Made by a program: the position numbers and the translations under genes. DNA of 21,536 nt from a virus. How positions within the stretch are numbered: the first letter of the stretch is position 1; every line of letters begins with the position of its first letter. The stretch spans positions 1 through 21,536 of IMG/VR virus record IMGVR_UViG_3300037189_003129; one strand, 5' to 3'. The notes beneath the pieces were generated by a model, which was not told the DNA's origin, ran no database searches, and was given only the letters and a program-made list of their open reading frames with translations. Shown piece by piece: positions 1 through 7,056 of the stretch.

Positions 1-712
1 AGTTCCGGCTAGTGTCAATGTAACTGTTTCCTTAGTAGGGGTATCAGCAACAGGGGCAGTTAATTCTGTTGACATATTAGCAAATGCTAGTATAACTGTC
101 TTAGGAGTTTCCTGTACTTCTGCTGCTGGTTCGGTTACACTCGTAGCCAAAGCAGTAATACTTTTAACTGGGGTTGAAGGCACCACCCAATTAGGTACTC
201 CAATTGTAAAGGATGTTCAGCGAGTATCCGTAGTTGGGTTAGAGGCAACAGGTGCAGTAGGCACAGTAGTCACATTAGTTCAAGTAGTTCCTAGTATCAC
301 AGGCATATCTGCAACAGGTATATGTGGCACAGTAACTATAACAGCTAACAGTATCCATACTGTATCTGGAGTACAGGCTACTGGAGCAGCCAATGATGCC
401 GTTATCCGTGGCAGTTCCCTATCTACTGTTGCTGGCATTCAGGCTACTGGATTTGTTGGCACTTCCACAATCAATGTAACACGCTTTGACTACGAAGCAG
501 TACGGGAACAGTATGCACCACAAAGAACAGTTTATGTAGACAGAAAAACTACATCACGAGATAGAACAGTCTTTGTACCGATAGAAAATAGAACAGTTTT
601 CGTGGAAGCAAGTCAATCCAGCAATAGAGTAATTTATATAAATGCCCAGCCAAGGGTAGTCACTGTCGGTAGACGGACTACTTCCGATGATAGAGAAGTA
701 TTGGCTGCATAA
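1..712 (+). CDS. Repeat-rich phage virion protein, 5' end outside window
   Basis: An open frame runs from base 2 to the TAA at 710-712 and continues beyond the left edge, so the start is not visible. The 236 visible residues have two parts. The first (bases 38-433) is six consecutive units of exactly 22 residues, each opening with a G-[VIL]-x-A-T-G-like motif, followed by the start of a seventh unit. The second (bases 524-709) repeats the pentapeptide R-[TV]-[VI]-[YFT]-[VI] five times plus a degenerate REVLA. Both look like beta-rich repeats; there is no catalytic motif. Lying just before the adaptor-like and tail tube genes, it is probably a virion structural or decoration protein. I have a vague memory of similar ATGxVGTV repeats and ENRTVYV strings in aquatic phage proteins, but I cannot name a family. 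Confidence 0.8.
   Translation, partial: VPASVNVTVSLVGVSATGAVNSVDILANASITVLGVSCTSAAGSVTLVAKAVILLTGVEGTTQLGTPIVKDVQRVSVVGLEATGAVGTVVTLVQVVPSITGISATGICGTVTITANSIHTVSGVQATGAANDAVIRGSSLSTVAGIQATGFVGTSTINVTRFDYEAVREQYAPQRTVYVDRKTTSRDRTVFVPIENRTVFVEASQSSNRVIYINAQPRVVTVGRRTTSDDREVLAA
38..499 (+). repeat. 22-residue (66-base) tandem protein repeats, six full units plus a seventh start
   Basis: Units begin at 38, 104, 170, 236, 302, 368 and 434, always exactly 66 bases apart. Typical unit openings are GVSATGAVNS, GLEATGAVGT, GISATGICGT, GVQATGAAND and GIQATGFVGT. The third unit (GVEGTTQLGT) is degenerate but keeps the length. The DNA copies have diverged, so the repeat is kept at protein level rather than being a recent expansion. 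The 12 residues before base 38 look like the tail of an earlier unit, so the array probably extends to the left. Confidence 0.85.
524..706 (+). repeat. R-T-V-[YF]-V pentapeptide repeats with alternating long and short turns
   Basis: Copies RTVYV, RTVFV, RTVFV, RVIYI, RVVTV and a degenerate REVLA start at 524, 563, 590, 626, 653 and 692. The steps are 13, 9, 12, 9 and 13 residues, so long and short connections alternate and pairs of strands repeat about every 21-22 residues. This is what a beta-hairpin stack or beta-solenoid would give; that fold is inferred. Confidence 0.7.
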
Positions 713-727
713 AGGAGAATTCATAGC

Positions 728-1045
728 ATGTCATTTAAATGGGCAAATAAAGATCCCGATGAAATCTTAGACTACAGTGTAGACTGGTCTAGATTTTTAG
801 GTGCAGCTACCATTAGCTCTGTTACTTGGTCTGTAGATGATGCAAGTGGAGTTAAGACTTCTATTGCTGCTGGTGCAGTAGTAAATAATATTCAGAATGT
901 ATCACAGACTAATACAAATACAGTAGCTACAATAAACTTAGGACTAGGTACTCTCAATGAAGAGTATAAGTTCTATTGCCGTATGACTGACAGTACAGGT
1001 AGTATTGCTGAGCGTGTAATTAAACTACGGATCAAGGAACAATAA
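728..1045 (+). CDS. Small virion protein, fibre-tail adaptor-like
   Basis: A 105-residue protein with conserved-looking opening SFKWANKDPDEILDYSVDW and a beta-rich body that suggests a small immunoglobulin-like or sandwich domain. From memory it resembles phage fibre-tail adaptor proteins, which join head-tail or fibre components; this is family recall, not a search result. The start is supported by AAGGAG at 712-717, ten bases before the ATG. The gene follows the repeat protein by 15 bases and its TAA overlaps the next ATG by one base (TAATG), so it is translated together with the tail tube gene. No signal peptide or membrane segment is visible. Confidence 0.75.
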   Translation: MSFKWANKDPDEILDYSVDWSRFLGAATISSVTWSVDDASGVKTSIAAGAVVNNIQNVSQTNTNTVATINLGLGTLNEEYKFYCRMTDSTGSIAERVIKLRIKEQ

Positions 1046-1767
1046 TGGCTTATAACTTCTTATCCCTAGTCAATGATGTTAATCGTAGACTGAATGAAGT
1101 ACCCCTCACATCTAGCAACTTCCCTACTGCTGTTGGTTTCTATGGTCAGGCTAAGGATGCAGTCAATGCTGCTATCCAAGATATTAACCAACTACAGTTT
1201 GAATGGTCATGGAATCATGTCACACAAGAAGAGTACTTAACAGATGGTGTTACTCGCTACTCTTTCCCTAATGATGCTAAGGTAATCGACTTTGATTCTT
1301 TCCGTATCAAGAAGAGTACTACACTTAACAATGACACAGTCAAACTACGTGTCATTACTTATGAAGACTACTTAGAGAAGTTTGTAGACCAAGAGTATGA
1401 CAGTGATACATCTAAGCTAGACATTCCTCAATATGTATTTAGAGCACCCGGCTTAGAGTTCGGTGTAGTTCCTGCTCCTAAAGAAGATTACGAGTTAGTG
1501 TATGAATACTATCGTAATACTATTGACTTAGAATTGGCTACAGATGTCCCTAGTATTCCTGAGATGTATCGTAGTATCATTATTGATGGTGCTATGTACC
1601 ATGCTTACATGTTCCGTGGTAACACTCAAGATGCTACAGTAGCTAAGACTAAGTTTGAGCAAGGCATTAAGCACATGCGTATCATGCTGATCAACAGATA
1701 TGAGTATGTACGTTCTACTGCAATTCAAACTAATAAGAGATTTATAGCTGGCATGAGGATTTCTTAA
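1045..1767 (+). CDS. Tail tubular protein A-like (head-tail connector/gatekeeper)
   Basis: A 240-residue protein whose N-terminus (LVNDVNRRLNEVPL, then a helix rich in Ala and Asn, then QFEWSWNH) matches the pattern of podovirus tail tubular protein A (T7 gp11-like, about 200 residues) as I know it. Such proteins form the ring below the portal that joins head and tail. Position supports this: it directly precedes a large tail B-like protein and then the tail fibre, as in T7. The start overlaps the preceding stop by one base, with AAGGAA five bases upstream. The C-terminal third contains helices around a YHAYMFRG segment. Function is inferred from family pattern and order. Confidence 0.8.
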   Translation: MAYNFLSLVNDVNRRLNEVPLTSSNFPTAVGFYGQAKDAVNAAIQDINQLQFEWSWNHVTQEEYLTDGVTRYSFPNDAKVIDFDSFRIKKSTTLNNDTVKLRVITYEDYLEKFVDQEYDSDTSKLDIPQYVFRAPGLEFGVVPAPKEDYELVYEYYRNTIDLELATDVPSIPEMYRSIIIDGAMYHAYMFRGNTQDATVAKTKFEQGIKHMRIMLINRYEYVRSTAIQTNKRFIAGMRIS

Positions 1768-3746
1768 TGGCAGATAGATGGTCCACATACCCCATAGAGT
1801 TTAAAGGGGGTTTAGTAACTAACTTATCTCCTTTGCAGCTTGGTATTAATATGCCGGGTAGTGCAAGGACACTTAAAAACTTTGAACCTTCTGTTGAAGG
1901 TGGGTATCGTAGAGTTGAAGGGTATGATAAGTATGATAGTAATCCTGTCCCTACGATTAGTGGTGCCTTAGTGCATGGATCTGGGCAGACAGGTACTTCA
2001 CTTGTCCTTGCTAACTTATCTGATACCCCAGCTGAAGGTGATCAGTTTACTATTGCAGGTGTAACTGGAACATATACTGTAGCAGTTGGTGGTGTGTCAT
2101 ATAGCACTACTACTAAACGTGCCACACTAACACTGACTACAAGCTTAGCAAGTAGCCCTGCTGATAAAGCTGCTATTACTTATGTTACTAATCGTGGCTT
2201 GATGTATGGTGTAGCTGCATGGAATAGCAAGGTAATTGCAGTACGTAATGGCTCTGTATTTAGAAGTACTGGTACTGGCTGGACAAAGATCAATGTACCT
2301 AGCTATGGTACAGTACTTGTTCGAGGTGCTGCACAGACAGGTGCAACACTGATAGTGGATGGATTAACTGATGTACCCCAAACTGGTGATACATTTACTA
2401 TTGGTGGTGTAGCTCTTGTATACACTGTCCTAGCGGATGCTACTGTAGCTGGCGGTATAGCTACATTAAGTATTAGTCCTAGCCTAGCAAGTTCACCTGC
2501 TGATAATGCAGTGATTACATTCTTAACTGCTGACAGAACAGGTGGATTAAAGTCTAGATTTGAAAAGTATCGTATCGGTACTGTAGAAAAGATTGTCAGT
2601 GTCGATGGCACTAACTTCCCTTTCATCTATGACAACACAACCTACACAGAATTAAATAGTGCTCCATCAGATGTTGAGGGTGCTGAGCATGTAGTATTTT
2701 TTAAGAATCAACTATTCTTTGCTAAGGGAGACAAACTAGTATTTACTTCCCCTTACACAGATAATGATTTTCTACCAGCTAATGGTGCTGGTGTTATTGC
2801 TGTTGGTAGTGCCATCACTGGCTTGATTGTGTTTAGAGAACAGTTGATTATCTTTAGTCAACAGAAGATTAGCAGACTTATTGGCAACACAATTAGTGAC
2901 TTCCAGTTACAACCTATCACATTAAACATTGGTTGCGTAGACACAGATACTATCCAAGAGATTGGATCAGATGTCATGTTCCTAGGTCCTGATGGTTTAA
3001 GACTTTTAAGTGCCACTGACAGAATGGGTGACTTTGATTTAGCTGTAGTATCTAAGCCTATTCAAAGTGAGATGACTTCCTTTATTCAGGCAAGCACTTC
3101 ATTTGCCAGTGTAGTTATCCGTGGCAAGTCACAGTACCGTATTTTAGGGTATAATGCAAACATTAAATCCTCAGCTGCTCTGGGAATTTTAGGTACCCAG
3201 ATGTTAGGTGATCAGACAGGTGTTGTTGCTTGGGCTGAGACTAGGGGCTTTCAAGCCTACGTAGCTGACAGTGATTACTTTGGTAGGGAAGAGACTGCTA
3301 TATTTGCTAACAGTACTGGCTATGTATATCAGATGGAATCTGGTAATAGCCTAGATGGTGAGAATATTATTGCTACTTTCTCTACCCCATTTATGCCGAT
3401 TAATGACCCACGTATTCGTAAGGCATTTTATAAAGCATATTTGTACATAGATCCACAGGGTTCTGTGACTACATTAATGAATTTAAAGCTTGACTTTGAT
3501 GACCCAGATGTGATACAACCAGACACGATTACACTAAGTAACTCAGCAGGAACCATTGGTTTATACGGTGGACCGAGTGCGATATACGGAACAGCTGTAT
3601 ATGGAGAGAAATTAAAGAATGTATTCCAGACACAAGTAGTAGGCTCTGGATTTGCAGTATCACTACAGTTTGTATCTCAGAGTCAAGATCCCCCCTTCTC
3701 TTTAGATGCAGTAACGATTGAGTATTCCACACATGATAGGCGATAG
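1767..3746 (+). CDS. Tail tubular protein B-like (tail nozzle) with duplicated inserted domain
   Basis: A 659-residue protein opening with PIEFKGGLVTNLSPLQLG, typical in my recollection of podophage tail B / stabilisation proteins, which form the tail nozzle below protein A. The rest is beta-rich and fits a propeller-like core (for example VVFFKNQLFFAKGDKLVFTS and DVMFLGPDGLRLLS). Two similar segments of about 70 residues (roughly 71-141 and 187-255) are inserted in the N-terminal third; both contain QTG-x-[ST]-L, GD-x-FTI-x-GV and SLASSPAD-x-A. The ATG overlaps the preceding TAA by one base and GAGGA lies seven bases upstream. Tail B assignment rests on neighbours and overall pattern. Confidence 0.8.
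   Translation: MADRWSTYPIEFKGGLVTNLSPLQLGINMPGSARTLKNFEPSVEGGYRRVEGYDKYDSNPVPTISGALVHGSGQTGTSLVLANLSDTPAEGDQFTIAGVTGTYTVAVGGVSYSTTTKRATLTLTTSLASSPADKAAITYVTNRGLMYGVAAWNSKVIAVRNGSVFRSTGTGWTKINVPSYGTVLVRGAAQTGATLIVDGLTDVPQTGDTFTIGGVALVYTVLADATVAGGIATLSISPSLASSPADNAVITFLTADRTGGLKSRFEKYRIGTVEKIVSVDGTNFPFIYDNTTYTELNSAPSDVEGAEHVVFFKNQLFFAKGDKLVFTSPYTDNDFLPANGAGVIAVGSAITGLIVFREQLIIFSQQKISRLIGNTISDFQLQPITLNIGCVDTDTIQEIGSDVMFLGPDGLRLLSATDRMGDFDLAVVSKPIQSEMTSFIQASTSFASVVIRGKSQYRILGYNANIKSSAALGILGTQMLGDQTGVVAWAETRGFQAYVADSDYFGREETAIFANSTGYVYQMESGNSLDGENIIATFSTPFMPINDPRIRKAFYKAYLYIDPQGSVTTLMNLKLDFDDPDVIQPDTITLSNSAGTIGLYGGPSAIYGTAVYGEKLKNVFQTQVVGSGFAVSLQFVSQSQDPPFSLDAVTIEYSTHDRR
1977..2531 (+). repeat. 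Duplicated ~70-residue domain within the tail B-like protein
   Basis: Copy 1 spans about 1977-2189 and copy 2 about 2325-2531, separated by about 45 residues containing GLMYGVAAWNSKVIAVRNGS. Shared landmarks in order are QTG, L-x-[DN]-L-[ST]-D, GD-x-FTI-x-GV, YTV, ATL-[TS]-[LI], SLASSPAD and AVIT or AAIT. Copy 1 has an extra VGGVSYSTTTK loop. The two copies differ enough to be an old duplication. Confidence 0.8.
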
Positions 3747-3754
3747 ATAAAATT

Positions 3755-6157
3755 ATGGGTACTGGCTACAATAGAACCGATACTACCAATAACATTGCAA
3801 CTGGTAACATTATTAATGCATCGGATTTAGATGCAGAATATGATGCTATTGATGCTGCCTTTGATGAGACTACTGGTCATGATCATGGTGGTGCTTCAGG
3901 TAATGGTGCTCCTATTACTAAGGTTGGTCCAGTACAAGACTTAGTTGTATCTGCTAGTGCTGTAACACCCAAGACTACAAATACTCTAGACTTAGGTACT
4001 TCCATCTTAAAGTTTAAAGATTTTAACCTAGCTGGTAATGCCCTTATTGCTGGCACTCTTGGTGTTACAGGGGTAGCCACACTTACTGCCAAGCCTATCC
4101 TATCCAGCTTAACTGCTTCACAAGCTGTATTCTCAGATGGCTCTAAAGGATTAGTGTCTAATGCTATTACTGGTACAGGCAATGTGGTCATGTCTGCATC
4201 CCCTACTCTAACTGGAACTATTACTGCTGCTGATATTACCGCTTCAGGCAATATTGTTGGTAATGGAAACTGGACTTTAGGTAATGCTGATACAGATACA
4301 ATTACTGTTGGAGCATCTTTTGTAACTGGTTCTGTTTTGCGTTCTGCAAAAGTAGCTACAAATACTTTAGCATTAGCTGCTTATGATGTAGATGGCACTG
4401 CATATACAAACTTAATTACTCTGACAGCAAGCAATACTCCAACATTAGCACTTACATCTACAGGTGTTGGCACAATCAATAACATGTCTATAGGAGCAAC
4501 AACAGCTTCTACAGGTGCTTTTACTACTTTATCAGCAAGTGGTGTGGCTACATTCTCTGCTGGCACAGTATCATTACCAGCTATCACTACTACAGGCAAT
4601 ACCAACACAGGTATTTTCTTCCCAGCAGCCGACACTATTGCCTTTACAGAAGGTGGTGCTGAGGCAATGCGTATTACTTCGGCTGGTGATGTAGGTATAG
4701 GAATCACTGCCCCTACAGCTAAACTCCATGTAACCAATACAGGTGCTGGTAATTCCTTTTTAGTAGAGGATTCTACTAATCCTGATGCTACTCCTTTTGT
4801 TGTTGATAATATTGGAAATGTCCTTTCAGGAATAACAACTGCTCAAGCTATTGGTTCAGCAACACCACAAGTACAACTTCATAGCACAACTGCAAGTAAT
4901 GTTTGGGACTCGTATTCTAATTTTAACTGGTCTGCATCAACTCAAGGTTCAGGAATTGTTTTAGCAAAATCACGAAGTGGAACAATTGGTACTAATGGCA
5001 TTGTTTCTTCCGGGGATAATATCGGACTCATAACTTTTTATGGCGATGATGGGGCTGATTTTATTGCTGCTGCAACAATTAGGGGGATGGTAGACGGCAC
5101 TCCCGGTACAAATGATATGCCCGGTAGATTAGTATTCTCTACTACTGCTGATGGTGCATCTACTGTTACAGAACGGATGCGTATTGATAGTGCAGGGAAT
5201 GTCGGAATTGGTACTGTTAGCCCTACAAACTATGGTGCAAACTATAAAACACTAGACATAAAAGGCACAACTCAAGGCTCTTTAGTTCTTGGTCATGGAA
5301 GCACTAATGATTTCATCGCTTATGGTGCAGCTTCAGAGTCTGGACTTACAGTTTTAACAGCAACTCCTTTGATTTTTGGTACTAACTCTACAGAGCGTAT
5401 GCGTATTGATAGCTCTGGTAATGTATTAGTCGGAACTACTAGCCCAACATATAGTGCAGCAAACCGTGGTGATTTAGAAGTTTATGGTTCAACAGACTCA
5501 GTTATAGCCGCAAGGTCTAGTTCAGGTGCTTGTTATATTTATAACAGTTCTTCTGGTATGGACTTGTTTACTACCATTAATGGTTATATGCGTTTTCTTA
5601 CTAATTCTACAGAGCGTATGCGTATTGACTCTAGTGGTAATTTATGTATTGCAAAATCAAGTGCAACAACGGCTGGAAATGGAATGTTTTTTCAGCCGGG
5701 AGGTGAGATTTTTGCATCAATTTCTTCTGGTTCAAATACTTACCATGTTTGGTCTACAACCTCAAGTACTTTTAGGTTTTATGTAAACGAAAATGGTGGA
5801 ATACAAAACTTTAGTGGCAACAATGTAAACCTTTCTGATGAGCGTTCTAAGAAAAATATTGAAGTAGCTGGAAGTTATCTAGGCAAAATTTGTTCTATCC
5901 CTGTCAAGCTGTTTAATTACAATGAAGAAGCAGAAGACGAACAAAAAACTCTTGGTGTTATTGCACAAGATGTCGAAGCTGTTGCTCCTGAGCTAGTAAG
6001 TAATGCTGGTTGGGAAGGTAAAACCGCTGAAGACGGAACTGCATTAAAAGGTATTTACACCCAAGACATTGTGTTTGCACTAATGAAATCTATCCAAGAA
6101 CAACAAGTAATGATTGAAAAATTAACAACTCGCTTAAATGCGTTAGAAAGCAAATAA
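3755..6157 (+). CDS. Tail fibre / receptor-binding protein with C-terminal S74 intramolecular chaperone
   Basis: An 800-residue fibre. Residues 1-60 form a likely tail-anchoring region ending in a GHDHGGASGNGAPI motif common at the base of phage fibres. The middle is Thr/Ser/Gly/Ala-rich repetitive shaft. The motif ERMRIDS-x-GN appears at about residues 473, 547 and 620, with a related AEAMRITSAGDVGIG near 302. The C-terminal 107 residues begin with LSDERSKKN and contain LGVIAQDVEAVAPELV, the hallmark of the peptidase S74 chaperone that trimerises fibres and then cuts itself off. The Ser-Lys pair at Ser694 and Lys699 has the five-residue spacing known from endosialidase chaperones, so cleavage before Ser694 is expected. 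A terminal coiled coil (EEQ/LTTRLNALES) follows. It would determine host recognition. Confidence 0.9.
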   Translation: MGTGYNRTDTTNNIATGNIINASDLDAEYDAIDAAFDETTGHDHGGASGNGAPITKVGPVQDLVVSASAVTPKTTNTLDLGTSILKFKDFNLAGNALIAGTLGVTGVATLTAKPILSSLTASQAVFSDGSKGLVSNAITGTGNVVMSASPTLTGTITAADITASGNIVGNGNWTLGNADTDTITVGASFVTGSVLRSAKVATNTLALAAYDVDGTAYTNLITLTASNTPTLALTSTGVGTINNMSIGATTASTGAFTTLSASGVATFSAGTVSLPAITTTGNTNTGIFFPAADTIAFTEGGAEAMRITSAGDVGIGITAPTAKLHVTNTGAGNSFLVEDSTNPDATPFVVDNIGNVLSGITTAQAIGSATPQVQLHSTTASNVWDSYSNFNWSASTQGSGIVLAKSRSGTIGTNGIVSSGDNIGLITFYGDDGADFIAAATIRGMVDGTPGTNDMPGRLVFSTTADGASTVTERMRIDSAGNVGIGTVSPTNYGANYKTLDIKGTTQGSLVLGHGSTNDFIAYGAASESGLTVLTATPLIFGTNSTERMRIDSSGNVLVGTTSPTYSAANRGDLEVYGSTDSVIAARSSSGACYIYNSSSGMDLFTTINGYMRFLTNSTERMRIDSSGNLCIAKSSATTAGNGMFFQPGGEIFASISSGSNTYHVWSTTSSTFRFYVNENGGIQNFSGNNVNLSDERSKKNIEVAGSYLGKICSIPVKLFNYNEEAEDEQKTLGVIAQDVEAVAPELVSNAGWEGKTAEDGTALKGIYTQDIVFALMKSIQEQQVMIEKLTTRLNALESK

Positions 6158-6471
6158 TGAATTTTACATGGAATGTAGTACAAATGGACAGACTTACTGA
6201 TGGGGGTTTTGTCATAAATGTTCACTACACAGTTAACGCTGTAGATGGTGACTATACAGCTTCTACTTATGGAACTGTAGGCTATACAGAGCAACCTAAC
6301 AAGTCTTATATTCCTTATGCTAGTTTGACACAAGCTGAAGTCATTAACTGGGTACAAGAATCACTAGGCAAAGACACAGTAGAAGCTAGTCTGACTGCAC
6401 AAATTGAAGCACAGAAAAACCCTGTACAAGCAACAGGACTACCTTGGGTGACAGAAACACCTGTGGTATAA
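6157..6471 (+). CDS. Conserved small phage protein next to tail fibre
   Basis: A 104-residue protein whose ATG overlaps the fibre stop by one base (TAATG). The first half is beta-rich (FVINVHYTVNAVDGDYTAS, YGTVGYT) and the second is helical with PYASLTQAEVINWVQ and ASLTAQIEAQKNP. I recognise this two-part pattern as a family of small proteins of unknown function that sits beside tail fibre genes in many tailed phages (I believe annotated as DUF7936, not checked). Tight coupling to the fibre suggests a chaperone, adaptor or minor fibre component, but no role can be shown from sequence. The stop codon TAA is itself part of a perfect TATAAT at 6467-6472. Confidence 0.75.
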   Translation: MNFTWNVVQMDRLTDGGFVINVHYTVNAVDGDYTASTYGTVGYTEQPNKSYIPYASLTQAEVINWVQESLGKDTVEASLTAQIEAQKNPVQATGLPWVTETPVV

Positions 6472-6472
6472 T
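6444..6472 (+). promoter_or_regulatory. Possible sigma70-type promoter before the 55-residue gene
   Basis: TTGGGT at 6444-6449 (three of six consensus bases) and a perfect TATAAT at 6467-6472 are 17 bases apart, placing a start site near 6479, about 27 bases before the ATG at 6506. The -10 box overlaps the stop codon of the preceding gene. An imperfect hairpin (GTGGTATA at 6463-6470 with TATAACCAC at 6482-6490) overlaps it. The weak -35 keeps confidence low. Confidence 0.35.
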
Positions 6473-6505
6473 TAGATTTCCTATAACCACAAAACGGAGT
6501 ATACC

Positions 6506-6673
6506 ATGGCAATTCAATTGTCCTTAGAAGTAGAAGAAGTAAATGCAATCTTAAATGTGTTAGGTGAACTTCCATCTAAGACTGGTGCATATCCTTTGAT
6601 TCTTAAGATTAAAGAACAAGGTGATGTTCAAGCGAAGGAAGTAGAAGTAGCGGAAGTAGAAGTAGTAGCTTAA
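6506..6673 (+). CDS. Small acidic phage protein, 55 residues
   Basis: An ATG at 6506 is preceded by GGAG at 6496-6499 with a six-base gap, a good ribosome binding site, and the frame runs 55 codons to the TAA at 6671-6673. The protein begins MAIQLSLEVEEVNAILNVLG and contains ELPSKTGAYPLILKI. I recall short phage proteins of this shape (a helix reading EVN-x-IL-x-x-LGELP) encoded near fibre and lysis genes, with no known function. It ends in a Glu-Val repeat, KEVEVAEVEVVA, encoded by imperfect GAAGTA repeats at 6638-6667. It sits between a promoter-like site and a hairpin, so it may be a separate small transcription unit. No membrane segment is present, so it is unlikely to be a holin. Confidence 0.7.
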   Translation: MAIQLSLEVEEVNAILNVLGELPSKTGAYPLILKIKEQGDVQAKEVEVAEVEVVA

Positions 6674-6685
6674 CTGTATCACTCT

Positions 6686-6720
6686 AAATGCTCTCTTAGC
6701 TGAGGGCATTTTCCCTATTT
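6686..6720 (+). terminator. Hairpin with T-rich tail between small gene and holin
   Basis: AAATGCTCTC (6686-6695) pairs with GAGGGCATTT (6702-6711) around a six-base loop, giving ten pairs with one G-U. The tail TCCCTATTT is only moderately T-rich, so this may be a leaky terminator or an RNA processing or stabilising hairpin. It begins 13 bases after the stop of the 55-residue gene and ends before the holin gene, whose own ribosome binding site is weak. Confidence 0.45.
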
Positions 6721-6741
6721 GCATTTAACCTGAAACAGTAT

Positions 6742-7053
6742 ATGATAGAAAAAGACCCTTCATCCTATTCCCTCCTCACCTATGGTTGGGTCTTTGCTTT
6801 AGCCATGTTAGGTGGCGTAGTCTCATTTATGCGTAAGCTACAGAAGGGGCATGTTCGTGCCTTCAACATAGCTGAGTTTATCGGTGAGATCATGACCTCT
6901 GCTTTTTCAGGTGTTATTACATTCTGGCTATGTGAGCATGCCCAGTTATCCCCATTGGTAACTGCTGCACTCGTAGGTGTTTCAGGTCACATGGGCAGTA
7001 GAGCTATCTTCTTATTTGAAGACTGGTTAGCTAAACATTTTCCAAGGGGTTAA
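6742..7053 (+). CDS. Holin, LydA-like
   Basis: A 103-residue protein with three predicted membrane segments at about residues 10-29 (LTYGWVFALAMLGGVVSFM), 45-64 (GEIMTSAFSGVITFWLC) and 69-92 (SPLVTAALVGVSGHMGSRAI). Size and arrangement match LydA-type phage holins, which make holes in the inner membrane to release or activate the endolysin at the end of infection. A second membrane protein and an M15 peptidase follow within 3 bases and by overlap, forming a lysis cassette. No clear Shine-Dalgarno sequence precedes the ATG, which may keep early expression low; that is inference. It is the first gene after the 6686-6711 hairpin. Confidence 0.85.
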   Translation: MIEKDPSSYSLLTYGWVFALAMLGGVVSFMRKLQKGHVRAFNIAEFIGEIMTSAFSGVITFWLCEHAQLSPLVTAALVGVSGHMGSRAIFLFEDWLAKHFPRG

Positions 7054-7056
7054 GCC

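Noticed and set aside
38-499. 66-base repeats as a CRISPR or DNA-level satellite
   Set aside because: Identity is at protein level only; DNA copies are diverged and there are no constant repeats with unique spacers.
3883-4737. Open minus-strand frames of 118-122 codons opposite the tail fibre
   Set aside because: Composition is Val/Ala/Pro-rich as expected from the reverse of Thr/Gly/Ala-rich repeats; no ribosome binding site and a well-supported gene lies opposite.
5526-5786. Hydrophobic 86-codon frame on the plus strand within the fibre gene, holin-like at first sight
   Set aside because: It is an alternate frame of the fibre shaft, without a ribosome binding site, and two convincing holins are encoded nearby.
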